A stretch of DNA of 64,000 bases from Endomychus coccineus (lineage: Eukaryota > Arthropoda > Insecta > Coleoptera > Endomychidae): the NCBI GenBank assembly GCA_958510875.1, contig OY294067.1:27826912-27890911 (forward strand). Reading direction: 5' to 3'. How positions within the stretch are numbered: the first letter of the stretch is position 1; each line of letters starts with the position of its first letter. The translations under genes were made by a program, and so were the position numbers. Below are positions 1 to 10,484 of the stretch, one piece after another. The notes below the pieces were generated by a model. It had not been told where the DNA came from, ran no database searches, and was given only the letters and a program-made list of their open reading frames with translations.

Positions 1-1
1 T

Positions 2-841
2 CTTTGTCAGATTTATATCCGCGATATAAATATGCCAATATTACATAATGATATGGTGTTGAGTGGTGGAAAAATTCAAACATTGTTGTTGCTAAAATGT
101 GGAATAAAGGAAATAAAGGCGAATTTTTTCAAAGATCTAGAAATAAATTTTTCATTAAACGTGTACGACAATTCAATAGAAATCATAAGAACCGGTACAT
201 TCGTCAATATGTCTTTGTATCAGTTATTTTTGAACAAAAATCATATAAAATCTATCGAACCTTCATCGTTTATAAACTTGACAAATCTCGAAGCAATTGA
301 TTTATCCTTTAATGATTTGACAGTCTTGAATTCGGTTCAGTTCACGAATGTGCCGAATATTATGTCTTTTTTAATAAGAGGAAATCGAATACGGACCATA
401 GATGAAGAAACTTTCGCGTTCATGGACCAACTTGACATTTATCTGATTGATCTGGCTTGCAATGGGATATCCAGTTTGAATATCAACAGTTTCCAGAGAT
501 TTAGAACTATTGATATTCTACAAGTTCAAGATATCGAATTCGAAAGTATCATCTTGTTACATACAAATATCACTATACAGTTCTTATGCACAGGATATAA
601 CAAGAAGCGTGCGCTCTCACTCCCATTTTCAGCTAACCATAGTATGGATGGATGCATTGATATAAATAAACCAGATCACGTCACTCTAGCTGCGTATTTT
701 AGAGATTCAAAGGTTGTATCCTATTATGGCATACAAGATTGCCCTAATCTTCAGATAAATATCAAACACAACTTCAACTTGATCATATTATTGCTAATTT
801 TCAATGAGAATGAATATATTCGAATGTTATTCATGTTGTAA
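2..841 (+). CDS. Leucine-rich-repeat protein, 3' part
   Basis: The frame is open from the first bases of the window to a TAA at 839-841, so this is the C-terminal part of a gene that starts upstream; the ATG at 32 is probably internal. At least three LRR units of the LxxLxLxxNxI type are visible: one around LYQLFLNKNHIKSI, one around LEAIDLSFNDLTVL and one around SFLIRGNRIRTI, each followed by a phenylalanine such as SSF, QF or ETF as in extracellular insect LRRs. The last 90 residues hold several cysteines, like a capping segment, and end in a hydrophobic stretch (LIILLLIF) that could be a membrane segment or buried helix. An AATAAA lies 17 bases after the stop. The sequence TTTGTCAG at 3-10 could be a splice acceptor opening the last exon. 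LRR proteins bind ligands or other proteins; which subfamily this is cannot be told. Confidence 0.72.
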   Translation, partial: LCQIYIRDINMPILHNDMVLSGGKIQTLLLLKCGIKEIKANFFKDLEINFSLNVYDNSIEIIRTGTFVNMSLYQLFLNKNHIKSIEPSSFINLTNLEAIDLSFNDLTVLNSVQFTNVPNIMSFLIRGNRIRTIDEETFAFMDQLDIYLIDLACNGISSLNINSFQRFRTIDILQVQDIEFESIILLHTNITIQFLCTGYNKKRALSLPFSANHSMDGCIDINKPDHVTLAAYFRDSKVVSYYGIQDCPNLQINIKHNFNLIILLLIFNENEYIRMLFML

Positions 842-857
842 TTCATAATTATATGTC

Positions 858-863
858 AATAAA
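858..863 (+). promoter_or_regulatory. Poly(A) signal of the LRR gene
   Basis: A perfect AATAAA hexamer lies 17 bases after the stop codon of the LRR frame. This spacing supports a short 3' UTR and a real gene end. Confidence 0.6.
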
Positions 864-1021
864 GGCTTTGAATGTGAACTATTTTTAATGGAAAGAACCT
901 ATCTTAAATATTGGTAACGAACACTGACAAAATGTGCCACTAGCCCTAAACAAATTCAGAAAAGCAGATTAATTTACATTATTTGATACATGATTTGATA
1001 AAACCAATTTTACTCACTGTA

Positions 1022-3379
1022 CAGGGTGTCCCATTTTAGGTACTTTTGCGGGTTATCTCCTTTATTTTTGAAGATAGAGAGTTGCGGTTTTCGCGACACT
1101 GTGCTACTTTTTCGTAAAACTCAAGATGCCGTCAACGTAATTTTCATAGCCCTTTTAGTTTTTAAGATACAGGGCATTTCTGAAAATGTTGCATTTTGTG
1201 ACCCCCCTCGTATCTCCGTTATCCTTCAACCTATCGAAAAGGTAAAATAACATTCTAATAGTTTTTTTTCCGTAGAATGCAGTGGTGTAGATAACTTTTG
1301 TTACATATTTACTGTTTTTGAGTTATAAAGCAAACTTATGTTTTTTTAAATGGAACATCCTGTATATTTATAGACTATAAAATTTGTCTTTTTTTTACCT
1401 TTTCAAAAATATATGATAGTATAAACTTTTTTTCAGAAACACGCAAATATTTGACAATTTTCAGAAATTAAATACATATTTTAATAGTAGGCCATTGATA
1501 TTGTTTATTACAAGAAACAGAAATAAACGTCAAATCTCTATCGCATTTAAGCTGTTTATTTTCGTTCTTTTGGTATCATTATTCAATAGATATTTATCAA
1601 TTTTCTCGAATAATGGCAACTTACGAAAATTATGAGAAATATGATATGGTGGTATGTTTTATACAGAGTAACGAAAATTCTGAAGAAGCTTCGGAATTAT
1701 ATTTCCAAAGGTGAGTAAGCTATTATGGCTATGAAAATCTCTGTTATCATTTTAATTTTTGCTTGTTAGATATCCAGAAAGAAGGCAACCGTTTTTTGGG
1801 ATATTTGCCCGTTTAAAAGCAAATTTAGTTGAGCACGGATCATTTGTTCACCCGCGCCCTAAAACATACAACAAAGAGAACAGGGAAGGAAAAGAGATAG
1901 ATACTTTAGGTTATATAGAAGCAACACCTTCGTCCTCATGTAGAAAAATTGAGAAGGAAATTGGTGTGCCAAAAACTAACGTTCAGAGGATCTTGAAGAA
2001 ATATAAGTATCATCCATACAAATTTAATATACTACAACATTTACATCCTGGCGATGCCGAGCGCCGGCAACTGTTTTGCCAGTGGTATTTGCAACAAATC
2101 GATGCTAACGATTTGTTTGGCAGACTTGTTATCTTGTCAAGTGCTGGCATTTTCAATCGTCACAAAACAAGGATTTGGCATAGCGTAAATCAGCATTTAA
2201 TGTTTGAAAGGGCACAACAAGGACGCTTTGGAGTTGGGGTTTCATGTTTTATTTTGGGTAGGCATATAGTTTATAGGATTTTTGAAGGAGGTCTTACAGC
2301 ACGTAGATACCTAGAAATTCTTGAGGAAGTTATTCCAGAACTGCTCGAAAACATTCCATTAGCCCAGTATAATGCTGTTTACCTACAGCAAGATGGTGCC
2401 CCAAGTCATAACTCTAGGCTCTTAAGGGCCTTTCTTAATAATAACTTTCCTCAAAGATGGATAGGTACCAACGGACCTGTTAGATGGCCTCCACGATCAC
2501 CAGATCTCTCAATTTTAGATTTTTTTTATGGGGCTATATACAAAATGAAGTTTATAAAACTCGATATGACGGCATTGCAGAACTTCGAGAGGCAATTCAT
2601 TTAGCTTTTCGAAATCTGCGAATGAGAACAATGGTTCTTTTGAACGCTATTCAAAGAATCTCAAATATGTGCCAATTTTGCATTAGAGAAAATGGTAGTC
2701 AATTTGAACATCACATTTAATTTTTTTTAATAATGTTATTTTTTTGTGTTTTTGTTATATTGTCACTTTACGCCACAAAACTGTTGTTACAAACTTACTG
2801 TTAGAAAAAAGATCTATGGGAATTTTTTTTAATAGATACCTATATACAAGGTATCCAATTATTTGTTAGTAATATGTAACTTGCACTTGTTTATTATTGT
2901 TATCCATAGCCTACTATTAAAATATGTATTTAATTTCTGAAAATTGTCAATTATTTGCGTGTTTCTGAAAAAAACTTTATACTATCATATATTTTTGAAA
3001 AGGTAAAAAAAAGACAAATTTTATAGACTATAAATATACAGGATGTTCCATTTATAAAAATATAAATTTACTTTATAACTCAAAAACAGTAAATATGTAA
3101 CAAAAGTTATCTACACCACTGCATTTTACGGAAAAAAATCTATTAGAATGTTATTTTACCTTTTCGATAAGTTGAAGAATAACGGAGATACGAGGGGGGT
3201 CACAAAATGCAACATTTTCAGAAATGCCCTGTATCTTAAAAACTAAAAGGACTATGAAAATTCTGTTGAAGGCATCTTGAGTTTTACGAAAAAGTAGCAC
3301 AGTGTCGCGAAAACCGCAACTCTCTATCTTTGAAAATAAAGGAGATACCCCGCAAAAGTACCCAAAATGGGACACCCTG
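1022..3379 (+). mobile_element. Tc1/mariner-superfamily element with long TIRs
   Basis: The element is 2.36 kb, begins CAGGGTGTCCCA and ends with its reverse complement, flanked by TA on both sides (1020-1021 and 3380-3381), the target duplication of this superfamily. The inverted ends are unusually long: 1022 to about 1516 matches the reverse complement of about 2885 to 3379 with scattered substitutions. A transposase gene lies between them. The arms share the tracts around CCCCCCTCGTATCTCCG and TTTCAGAAATGCCC. The two arms differ at many single positions, so the insertion is not recent. It lies directly downstream of the LRR gene. Confidence 0.85.
1613..2720 (+). pseudogene. Mariner-type (DD41D spacing) transposase, inactivated
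   Basis: Exon 1 is ATG 1613 to 1710 and exon 2 starts at 1770; the 59-nt intron has GTGAGT and TTGTTAG ends, and joining keeps frame (ELYFQ-R-YPERRQPFF). The N-terminus is the helix-turn-helix block common in arthropod mariner-like genes (EEASELYFQ...YPERRQP), then a second DNA-binding block and the DDE core. The second acidic residue is in LQQDGAPSH and the third in SPDLSILDFF, with 41 residues between them. The first acidic block reads ILSSAGIF where relatives have a TDEAGF-like motif, so the first catalytic Asp is lost. A run of eight T near 2519-2528 breaks the frame; the rest (FLWGYIQNEVYKTR to FEHHI, stop 2718-2720) continues one frame over. The enzyme would cut and join DNA at TA, but this copy is dead. 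Confidence 0.82.
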
Positions 3380-3564
3380 TACAGGTTGATTATCTTTTTT
3401 ATATTTACGTACCACTTACAGGGGTGAATGTAAGGAACAGAAAAACTTTTAGTACAAAAGTTGAAACGAAATGAGGAGGACGTCATGAATGTTACTCTAC
3501 TTCGAAGGTTGGTAAACTCTTCTGAATTATAATCAAGAATAGAATTAATTTCATATAACATCAT

Positions 3565-4805
3565 CAACTTTTGAGAAAATCCTTGAATCCATTGTTAATG
3601 ATAAGATATCACACCATGTGTCGCCTTATCTTAGCGAGACGCAACATGGCTTTATATCTGGCAGATCTCCAACGACTAATCTTCTCAGGTACAATGCATT
3701 ACTATATAACTCTTTAGATAAGAGAAGGCAAGTGGACTCAGTATATATGGACTTCTCCAAAGCATTCGATAAAGTCAATTTCTGCTTGCTTCATAAAAAA
3801 CTAGCAATGTATGGTGTTGTAGGGAATATGATGAGGTGGTTCGAGTCGTTTGTAAATGGCTTCGCATCTGAAAAATATACATCCACTTCGGGCATTCCAC
3901 AGGGATCAAATTTAGGGCCGACATTATTTTTAATTTTTATCAATGATCTTTGTGGAATATTCAGTTCAGGCAGTCTTTTATATGCTGACGACTTGAAAAT
4001 ATTCAGAATTATTTCATCGATGGCGGACAGCGATTTGTTACAGAATGACCTTGATAAGCTTCTGGAATGGACCCGACTGAATAAACTCCTACTAAACTGT
4101 GATAAATGCTGTACAATTTCATTCACATGAAATATCATAAATTACTCAACTACGTCATACATATTGAATAATAAACCATCGAAAAGGGTAGATTATGAGG
4201 GACCTTGGAGTGACATTCGACTCTAAACTAAATTTTAAGCTGCACGTGGAGCACATAGTCAGAAAGGCATACTCTATGATGGGGTTTATTTCCCGAGTTG
4301 GTAAACACTTTAAAACAGTGGATAGCTTCAAAAAACTTTACTTTGCCTATGTAAGATCTCATTTGGAGTATTGCAGTGTCGCCGTCGTACATCACATATA
4401 TTCAGCGATTGGAATCAACGCAAAGAAGATTTACTCTTTATCTGTTCCTCAGAGTGAATGGTCACCTGCCTGATTATGGCACTTATCCAGAAAGGTTGCG
4501 GATGTTTGACTTGCAGCAGCTGGAATTCAGGAGGACAGTCTCAGACTTACTGACGTTATTCAAAATAATAAGACACCAATATGATTTTGAGCTGCTGACA
4601 ATGATTAGCTTAAGGGCTGGGAGTGCGTCCACAAGATCAACTCTTTCACATCAAGTGCAGTAATACGAATCTGAGTTTACATGGTCCGCTTGCTCGAATG
4701 TGTGTTGAATACAACCGGGTCTCTAATAGCCTAGATATATTTCACGATTCATTCACAGTCTTCAAAACTAATGTAATTCATATTATGTTTCATCTCACTG
4801 TCTAA
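3565..4805 (+). pseudogene. Non-LTR retrotransposon reverse transcriptase, broken
   Basis: This is a 5'-truncated LINE. The first frame (to 4130) carries RT motif A (YMDFSKAFDKV), motif B (GIPQGSNLGPTLFLIFINDL) and motif C with the catalytic pair (LLYADDLKIF). An in-frame TGA at 4128-4130 replaces a sense codon, since homologous-looking sequence continues in the same frame up to about 4190; a frameshift then moves to the frame that starts RDLGVTFDSKLNFKLHVEHI at about 4195, and another near 4380 leads to the C-terminal part (YIQRLESTQRRFTLYLFLRV, later MFDLQQLEFRR). The layout suits the Jockey/CR1 group, but the clade is not certain. No endonuclease or first ORF is seen upstream. Confidence 0.85.
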
Positions 4806-5140
4806 TGACGGGATGTTATAGGTATAGGTATTCTATGTAATATTGCTCACTGTTTGTATGCAAATATTGACTACTGATGTTTATCCTTAGTTGATATATG
4901 TCGAAACACATGTGGTAGAAGTTGCACCAATATTTGTGCCCCACCCCAAAACTGACCCGCAGAGAAATTATTACAAATAAATTACATTTGATTACAGTAA
5001 AAAAAACATTTATTACACCTCCCGGGCCCAAGATACTAGCCTGTGGGCCAGGTTCCACCTGAAGCTACACCACATCGGCCCAAAAAGCATTAAATTCACC
5101 ACAAATAGACTGAGGAGTTTATTACAAATTTATTACAGCT

Positions 5141-5144
<4 letters not shown>

Positions 5145-5204
<60 letters not shown>
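5145..5204. repeat. (TA)n microsatellite
   Basis: An uninterrupted TA dinucleotide run lies between the left outer arm of the palindrome and the 85-bp body fragment. Tracts of this kind form cruciforms and change length easily. Confidence 0.95.
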
Positions 5205-5206
<2 letters not shown>

Positions 5207-5289
5207 CTTCATAATTCAGAAAATTTAATTCTATATATCTCAAGTTACATACACGATAGTGGCCAATTAGGCAAAGAAACTTTAAACTT

Positions 5290-5292
<3 letters not shown>

Positions 5293-5322
<30 letters not shown>
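5293..5322. repeat. (TA)n tail of the minus-strand unit
   Basis: This TA run directly follows the 3' end of the minus-strand tRNA-like unit, as a simple-sequence tail follows a SINE. The body on its other side is the inverted fragment 5205-5292. Confidence 0.9.
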
Positions 5323-5323
<1 letters not shown>

Positions 5324-5415
5324 CTTAAGAGATATAGAATTAAATTTTCTGAATTATGAAGATAACTTAGATAATTTAACATAGGATTATAAAGATGAAT
5401 AAATGTAAAAGATTG

Positions 5416-5488
5416 AACCATAGGCGGGATTCGAACCCACATTTCTGGATTTCTAGTCCAGGGTGTTTACCAATTACACCACTTCGGT
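5416..5488 (-). tRNA. tRNA-like block, anticodon-loop AGA (SINE head or tRNA gene)
   Basis: The minus strand folds as a 73-nt cloverleaf. The acceptor ACCGAAG pairs with CTATGGT with one wobble and one A-A mismatch; the D stem is GTGT/ACAC, the anticodon stem CTGGA/TCCAG with loop CTAGAAA, and the T arm GTGGG-TTCGAAT-CCCGC. The internal B box GGTTCGAATCC is perfect. The loop reads AGA, a serine anticodon, but the 4-nt variable loop is not that of tRNA-Ser. Together with the body and (TA)n tail, this favours a tRNA-derived SINE over a working tRNA gene. Confidence 0.5.
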
Positions 5489-6315
5489 CCTATTAGATTT
5501 TTATATTTTTGTAAATATAAACCTCTGAAAGGATAGTAGATCATTGATGAACACAATGCGATTCGATGCCCTACCATAGATCAACTATTCACGCATATTC
5601 ATCTAAAGTTCAGTCGTTTTTTGAAGTAAGGATTGTAGGTTAGTACTGCTATGGTTGGCAGTTACTTGACAGTTCTTATTCAAATGACAGCATCCCTGGT
5701 TCTTATATATTTCAATAGAACTGACTGAGAATTGTTCTGGTTAATTATAAACAAGTTTAAAGTTTCTTTGCCTAATTGGCCACTATCGTATATGTAACTT
5801 AAGAGATATAGAATTAAATTTTCTGAATTATGAAGATAACTTAGATAATTTAACATAGGATTATAAAGATGAATAAACGTAAAAGATTGAACCATAGGCG
5901 GGATTCGAACCCACATTTCTTTTACGTTTATTCATCTTTATAATCCTATGTTAAATTATCTAAGTTATCTTCATAATTCAGAAAATTTAATTCTATATCT
6001 CTTAAGTTACATACACGATAGTGGCCAATTAGGCAAAGAAACTTTAAACTTGTTTATAATTAACCAGAACAATTCTCAGTCAGTTCTATTGAAGTATATA
6101 AGAACCAGGGATGCTGTCATTTGAATAAGAACTGTCAAGTAACTGCCAACCATAGCAGTACTAACCTACAATCCTTACTTCAAAAAACGACTGAACTTTA
6201 GATGAATATGCGTGAATAGTTGATCTATGGTAGGGCATCGAATCGCATTGTGTTCATCAATGATCTACTATCCTTTCAGAGGTTTATATTTACAAAAATA
6301 TAAAAATCTAATAGG

Positions 6316-6388
6316 ACCGAAGTGGTGTAATTGGTAAACACCCTGGACTAGAAATCCAGAAATGTGGGTTCGAATCCCGCCTATGGTT
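6316..6388 (+). tRNA. tRNA-like block, second copy
   Basis: This has the same 73 bases as the copy at 5416-5488, in the opposite orientation, followed by the same body (6391-6529) and by a (TA)n tract. The A-box-like GTGGTGTAATTGG and the perfect B box would allow RNA polymerase III transcription. The unit from the tRNA-like head through the TA tail (6316-6571) is about 255 bp, a usual SINE size. Confidence 0.5.
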
Positions 6389-6525
6389 CAATCTTTTACG
6401 TTTATTCATCTTTATAATCCTATGTTAAATTATCTAAGTTATCTTCATAATTCAGAAAATTTAATTCTATATCTCTTAAGTTACATACACGATAGTGGCC
6501 AATTAGGCAAAGAAACTTTAAACTT

Positions 6526-6529
<4 letters not shown>

Positions 6530-6571
<42 letters not shown>
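6530..6571. repeat. (TA)n tail of the plus-strand unit
   Basis: A pure TA run ends the plus-strand tRNA-like unit and abuts the right outer arm of the palindrome. Confidence 0.93.
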
Positions 6572-6576
<5 letters not shown>

Positions 6577-6742
6577 CGGGAATAAATTTGTAATAAACTC
6601 CTCCGTCTATTCGCGGTGGATTTAATGCTTTTTGAACCGATGTGGTGTAGCTTCAGGTGGAACCTGGCCCACAGGCTAGTATTTTGGGCCCGGGAGGTGT
6701 AATAAATGTTTTTTTTACTGTAATCCAATGTAATTTATTTCG

Positions 6743-8170
6743 AAGTACGCAAAACAATAGGATTATTTGAAATACAAGTTTATTCAAACTTATGACATTA
6801 TCTTTCTGTCAAATCCAAGTTCTTATCCATTAGATCACCTAAACTACATATCCTCCCATATATAATATCTAATCTATGTACGTATCATTCGTAACTATGC
6901 AACAACATTCGAAGTATAAACTACATCTCATAAAATACATGATAGAATTGAGAATTCTAACAGGAATAAAATACTAAATGTTTAAATTTCACGTCAAAAA
7001 ACTGTAGAATCTTCAAGATGATCTCCTGAAAGCTATGGTATTGCCAGTGAAGCCCGTACGTCCTGAGGACGACGATATTGTCAATACTTTTGTTTGATAG
7101 TTCATGTGACAACAGTTGTCAGTATAAACAAGGTTATCTTAAAGTGTGAATAATTTCGAAAGGCAATCTGAATCTGACAGCAGAGGGGCAGTATAAAATA
7201 GAGTTGTAAAATACATTATGTATACCATTTGAATGAAATTTCAATGTTTCAAAATCATTTCCAACATAGTTTCTTATTCTCCAATCATACATTTGACCCG
7301 CAGTGTCCGAAAGCAAAAAATTGTGCTAGCAAAAGTAAAGGAAGTTAATGATCGGTTGATCACAGTTAATTTTGTATTGCTTCAATAATAGTTATAGCAA
7401 CAATCGCATACGCCAAACTAACACGTTTCCTTATTACATTACATTAAAAATTAGAAACCCATTAAAAGTTCCACATGTTTGATATAGATGGGTTAATAAA
7501 TTATTCAATCCGTTTCACTTAAGAAAGAAAACGAATCAAATAGCACTGACTATTGTGGGTTGTTCAACCACCTTAACAGCTCTAATTAACATAATATGGA
7601 ATATTAAGAAATATATTATTCATAACATAACTTGTGCCGCTCATTTTGAAGCAAACTCCATTAGAAAATCTAAATGAAGTATTAGATATATAATTGCAGT
7701 GCAGTGTCGTCTTTAGCAATGTGGGGGCCCATGTAAATGAAGCCCCTTTTATCGACATTATAAACTAACAGTGAGTGTACCTCGAGATAGTCTCGTTCTT
7801 TGCGATTGAACGAGAATAATCAAATCGGTTGAGTAGTTTCATCGCGAACGAAGAACAAAGAAACAGTTACACACACTTTCGGATTTATATATCGGAGGTT
7901 TATTTGTACTGGGGCTTCCTACACAAGGGTGAATTTGCCCATAAAACCATACGTTGAAAATCAGAAAAAATTTGCTTCTCCAGTAAACTACAAATTTGCT
8001 ATCTTCCGAACGGAAAAAAATCGTGTTGTGAAGTTTGGATTTTAAAATAGCAAATATTTGCACTTTGAATTTAAAAATATTGATTTGTATTGTACATAAA
8101 ATGGTTCACAAAATTATAATTAAATTAAGAAAGCGAAAGTTAATTTATGTTATCGAATTTGTTAAAAGCA
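6743..8170. other. No gene recognised
   Basis: This is AT-rich sequence without a convincing frame. At 7800-7895 there is a stretch ending TTTCGGATTTATATATCGG that resembles the 3' ends of common insect retroelements (a GTTGAGTAGTTTCATCGCGAACGAA-like tract), too short to name. The short frames in the region have no recognisable domain. Confidence 0.5.
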
Positions 8171-8880
8171 ATGGTTTATAAACGGTGCATAGTGCCACAA
8201 TGTACAAGTAATCTATAACTGTTTATTTCTGTTCCAATGGATGTCAAAAAGCGAAAAAGTGTTTACAACTACAAGCCTCCCCTCACCCGCCCCAGAAGCT
8301 ACAAGCATAGGAGCTACTTCAAATGTTTTATGAGTGAAGATCAATTTGATGTAAGTAATTTTAATTACTATTGAACTCTTCCACATTTCGATCTCTTTAT
8401 CTTTAAACATACCTACCCATTATGTACGAGTGTTAGCTCATCAAAACTAAAACCACCTCTAACCTAACAACAAACCCAAAAATTGTAGATCAAAGACTTT
8501 CTAATAATGATGTTAAATTATTACAGATGGAGAAGTATATAGCAAACTACATGAAGTACAAATCGAAATTCAGCCCGAAAATTGTTTTGGTGGATATTTT
8601 TGCTATCAAAATTTGTTAGCCAGCAAGATCGCAAAAAATACTTCTCGAGCAGCGTTTGTGAAGATGCAAAGAATAAACCTTCTTAAAGAATGTCATAAAG
8701 GAAGCTGGCTGCATGAAGAAAATATTACTGAAACCTTTGTACAAAGGAATGACAATAAGATGCAGAAAACTATTGAATTGGAGCCTGGAGAAGTACCGAA
8801 AACACAGGACAAAGGGACAAATACTAACTATTCTAACCGCTGAAAAATATGTCTAAATAAAAGTGCACTACAGGAGCAAA
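8171..8880 (+). pseudogene. THAP-domain gene remnant (P-element-like or domesticated)
   Basis: ATG 8171 opens MVYKRCIVPQC, the first Cys pair of a THAP zinc finger, followed by LFISVPMDVKKRK, which fits the THAP middle part. The expected FCEDHFD block appears as FKCFMSEDQFD, with the metal-binding His changed to Gln. A GTAAGT at 8351 and TTACAG ending at 8526 bound a likely intron of 176 nt. Exon 2 continues in broken frames; the one from 8613 to 8843 carries AAFVKMQRINLLKECH and ELEPGEVPKTQDKGTNTNYS. A TAA at 8216-8218 and later frameshifts make it non-coding now. THAP domains bind DNA in P-element transposases and host regulators; no transposase core is seen here. Confidence 0.55.
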
Positions 8881-9416
8881 TCTGTACAAACAACAATACA
8901 AAAAAAATATTTCCATGTCTCCGTTCAAGGTTTGCACAATATCCAGTTTTACTTCTCCCTTTAAGATTGAAACTTGTCATCAACGACCGTCAACATCTGG
9001 ATGTAAGAAGACAATTTTTCTGGAAGCAGCAAAATCACACAGTGAGGTTTCCTGTTTCACTGAAGCATAATTTCTGTAGGTCCATCGTCATCGCCGATTA
9101 GTCGCCCCACCAGATCGTCGACGGCCGATTCTTCGGTGGCCAGTTCGTAGTAGAATAATTATTTTTTCTTGGAGTCAACTAACTATCCCTAAATGGGCAA
9201 TTCTGAACTGAAGGAGACGGCGAAGACGGTCTGCGGAACTTGCCGGGGCAATTTTTTTCCGTTTCTACATCGTACTCGAACTCGTTTACCGGCAAATAGA
9301 GATTAAAATACCCTTCTAAAAAGTTTTTTATGCTTTTTTTCAATTCTTTGGGTTGTTTTTCAACGAAAATGTCAAAAAACTGTTTTCGACCCCAGAAATC
9401 GATATTTTATAATAAA
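8881..9416. other. No gene recognised
   Basis: The first part (8881-9000) may be decayed tail of the THAP gene. The stretch 9060-9300 is richer in GC, with GTCGTCGACGGCCGATT-like words, but has no usable frame. Confidence 0.4.
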
Positions 9417-9470
9417 CTAGCTGACCCGGCGAACTCTGTTTCGCCTTAGAGGCAATAAATATACAAAATT
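9417..9470 (-). mobile_element. Helitron-like 3' end
   Basis: Read on the minus strand, the sequence ends GGCGAAACAGAGTTCGCC-GGGTCAG-CTAG followed by T. The GGCGAA/TTCGCC stem just before a CTAG end is the layout of Helitron 3' termini. The 5' limit of the element could not be placed, so this is only a terminal signature. Confidence 0.3.
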
Positions 9471-9759
9471 TGTGATTTTATTAAGTTCAATTTTTTATTA
9501 AGAAATAAAAATTAAAAAAAAAGTATTTTAATTATTCTTTATTATTCATGTATTTTGGTGCATAGGTTGCACTCTTCAGTTATGTACCTTGTGATACACG
9601 ACATTTTTTGTTTTATTATCAGGCGCAAGAACAAACAACGCAGATGGTCCTTTCATACGAAATACTGATGTTATCAATCTAAAGCTAAAATTATTCGGAA
9701 GACTTCATCATTTTGCATATAATATCCAAAATTCAAGCATTTTGCTCCGGAGACATAAC

Positions 9760-10290
9760 TTTAGCGCCATTTTGAAAATTTTGGACCAACGAAAAATCCA
9801 AACTTTTTGAGGTTAGAAATTTTTTACGGAACTCAAATTCTAGGTTCTATTAGAGGTTTTGATAGCGAGTATTTTAAGTCTAAGCAGATTGATTTGGGTC
9901 GAATAGAAATGAAGCTATCCTAATAAATGTGTTTGGTATTGTCATCATCTTCATCATCGTGTTCATTTTCATCAATACACATTAAAATCATCATCATCTA
10001 ATATACTGATTCCTGACTTGGGGCAATTAGAACGGTATTTACCTGCACAATGCTTACATAATGAGCTACAAGGTAATCCTAATTTTTAATAAATGTGTTT
10101 GGGCCCTTTAGAGGCCCAAACACATTCATTAGGATAGCTTCATGTCTATTCGACCCAAATCAATCTGCTTAGACTTAAAATACTCGCTATCAAAACCTCT
10201 AATAGAACCTAGAATTTGAGTTCCGTAAAAAATTTCTAACCTCAAAGAGTTTGGATTTTTCGTTGTTGCAAAATTTTCAAAATGGCGAAA
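9760..10290. repeat. Inverted repeat (foldback), arms about 175 bp
   Basis: The arms 9760-9935 and 10117-10290 are near-perfect inverted copies; both hold CGAGTATTTTAAGTCTAAGC and CCTCTAATAGAACCTAG in opposite orientations. The spacer has CATCATCTTCATCATC-type runs. A second small stem (GTGTTTGGGCC / GGCCCAAACAC) sits at 10090-10126. No coding capacity is seen, so this is a probable MITE. Confidence 0.8.
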
Positions 10291-10484
10291 AATCGAAAAA
10301 ACGACAAAAAACCGATATTACTGTACAAAAATCTGTCGTCAGGTTATCAGTTTTTACACTCCAGTATACCATTAATTTCAAAGTTGCAGAATTTAGAATT
10401 GTAAGTAGGATATTTGGATTACTTGGACAATTTTCGATCGAAAACATGCTATTACATTATTTTTTTAAATATTTTGCTGCTTTG

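Larger units (their letters stand above)
4976..6742. repeat. Large palindromic composite (foldback-like)
   Basis: The outer arms 4976-5144 and 6572-6742 are inverted copies, with shared tracts such as CCCGGGCCCAAGATACTAGC and GGTTCCACCTGAAGCTACAC. Inside each lies a (TA)n tract. Between them is a head-to-head pair of a 470-bp unit: minus orientation about 5323-5919, plus orientation 5920-6530, with a sharp junction at 5919/5920. Each unit is a tRNA-like block, a 140-bp body, a 250-bp spacer and a second body. An extra 85-bp body fragment in plus orientation sits at 5205-5292. No clear flanking target duplication was found. Confidence 0.8.

Noticed and set aside
97..300. 67-codon frame inside the LRR gene
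   Set aside because: It is an out-of-frame shadow of the LRR coding sequence, whose repeats are clear in the other frame.
3151..3567. 138-codon minus-strand frame
   Set aside because: It lies in the right inverted arm of the mariner-type element; a similar frame appears in the left arm (1026-1250) only because the arms are inverted copies.
5245..6574. Frames repeating the peptide MWVRIPPMVQSF in three places
   Set aside because: They are translations of the tRNA-like block and its body in the palindrome, not proteins.
7134..7316. 60-codon minus frame as a gene
   Set aside because: No motif, no splice or poly(A) context, typical of chance frames in AT-rich DNA.
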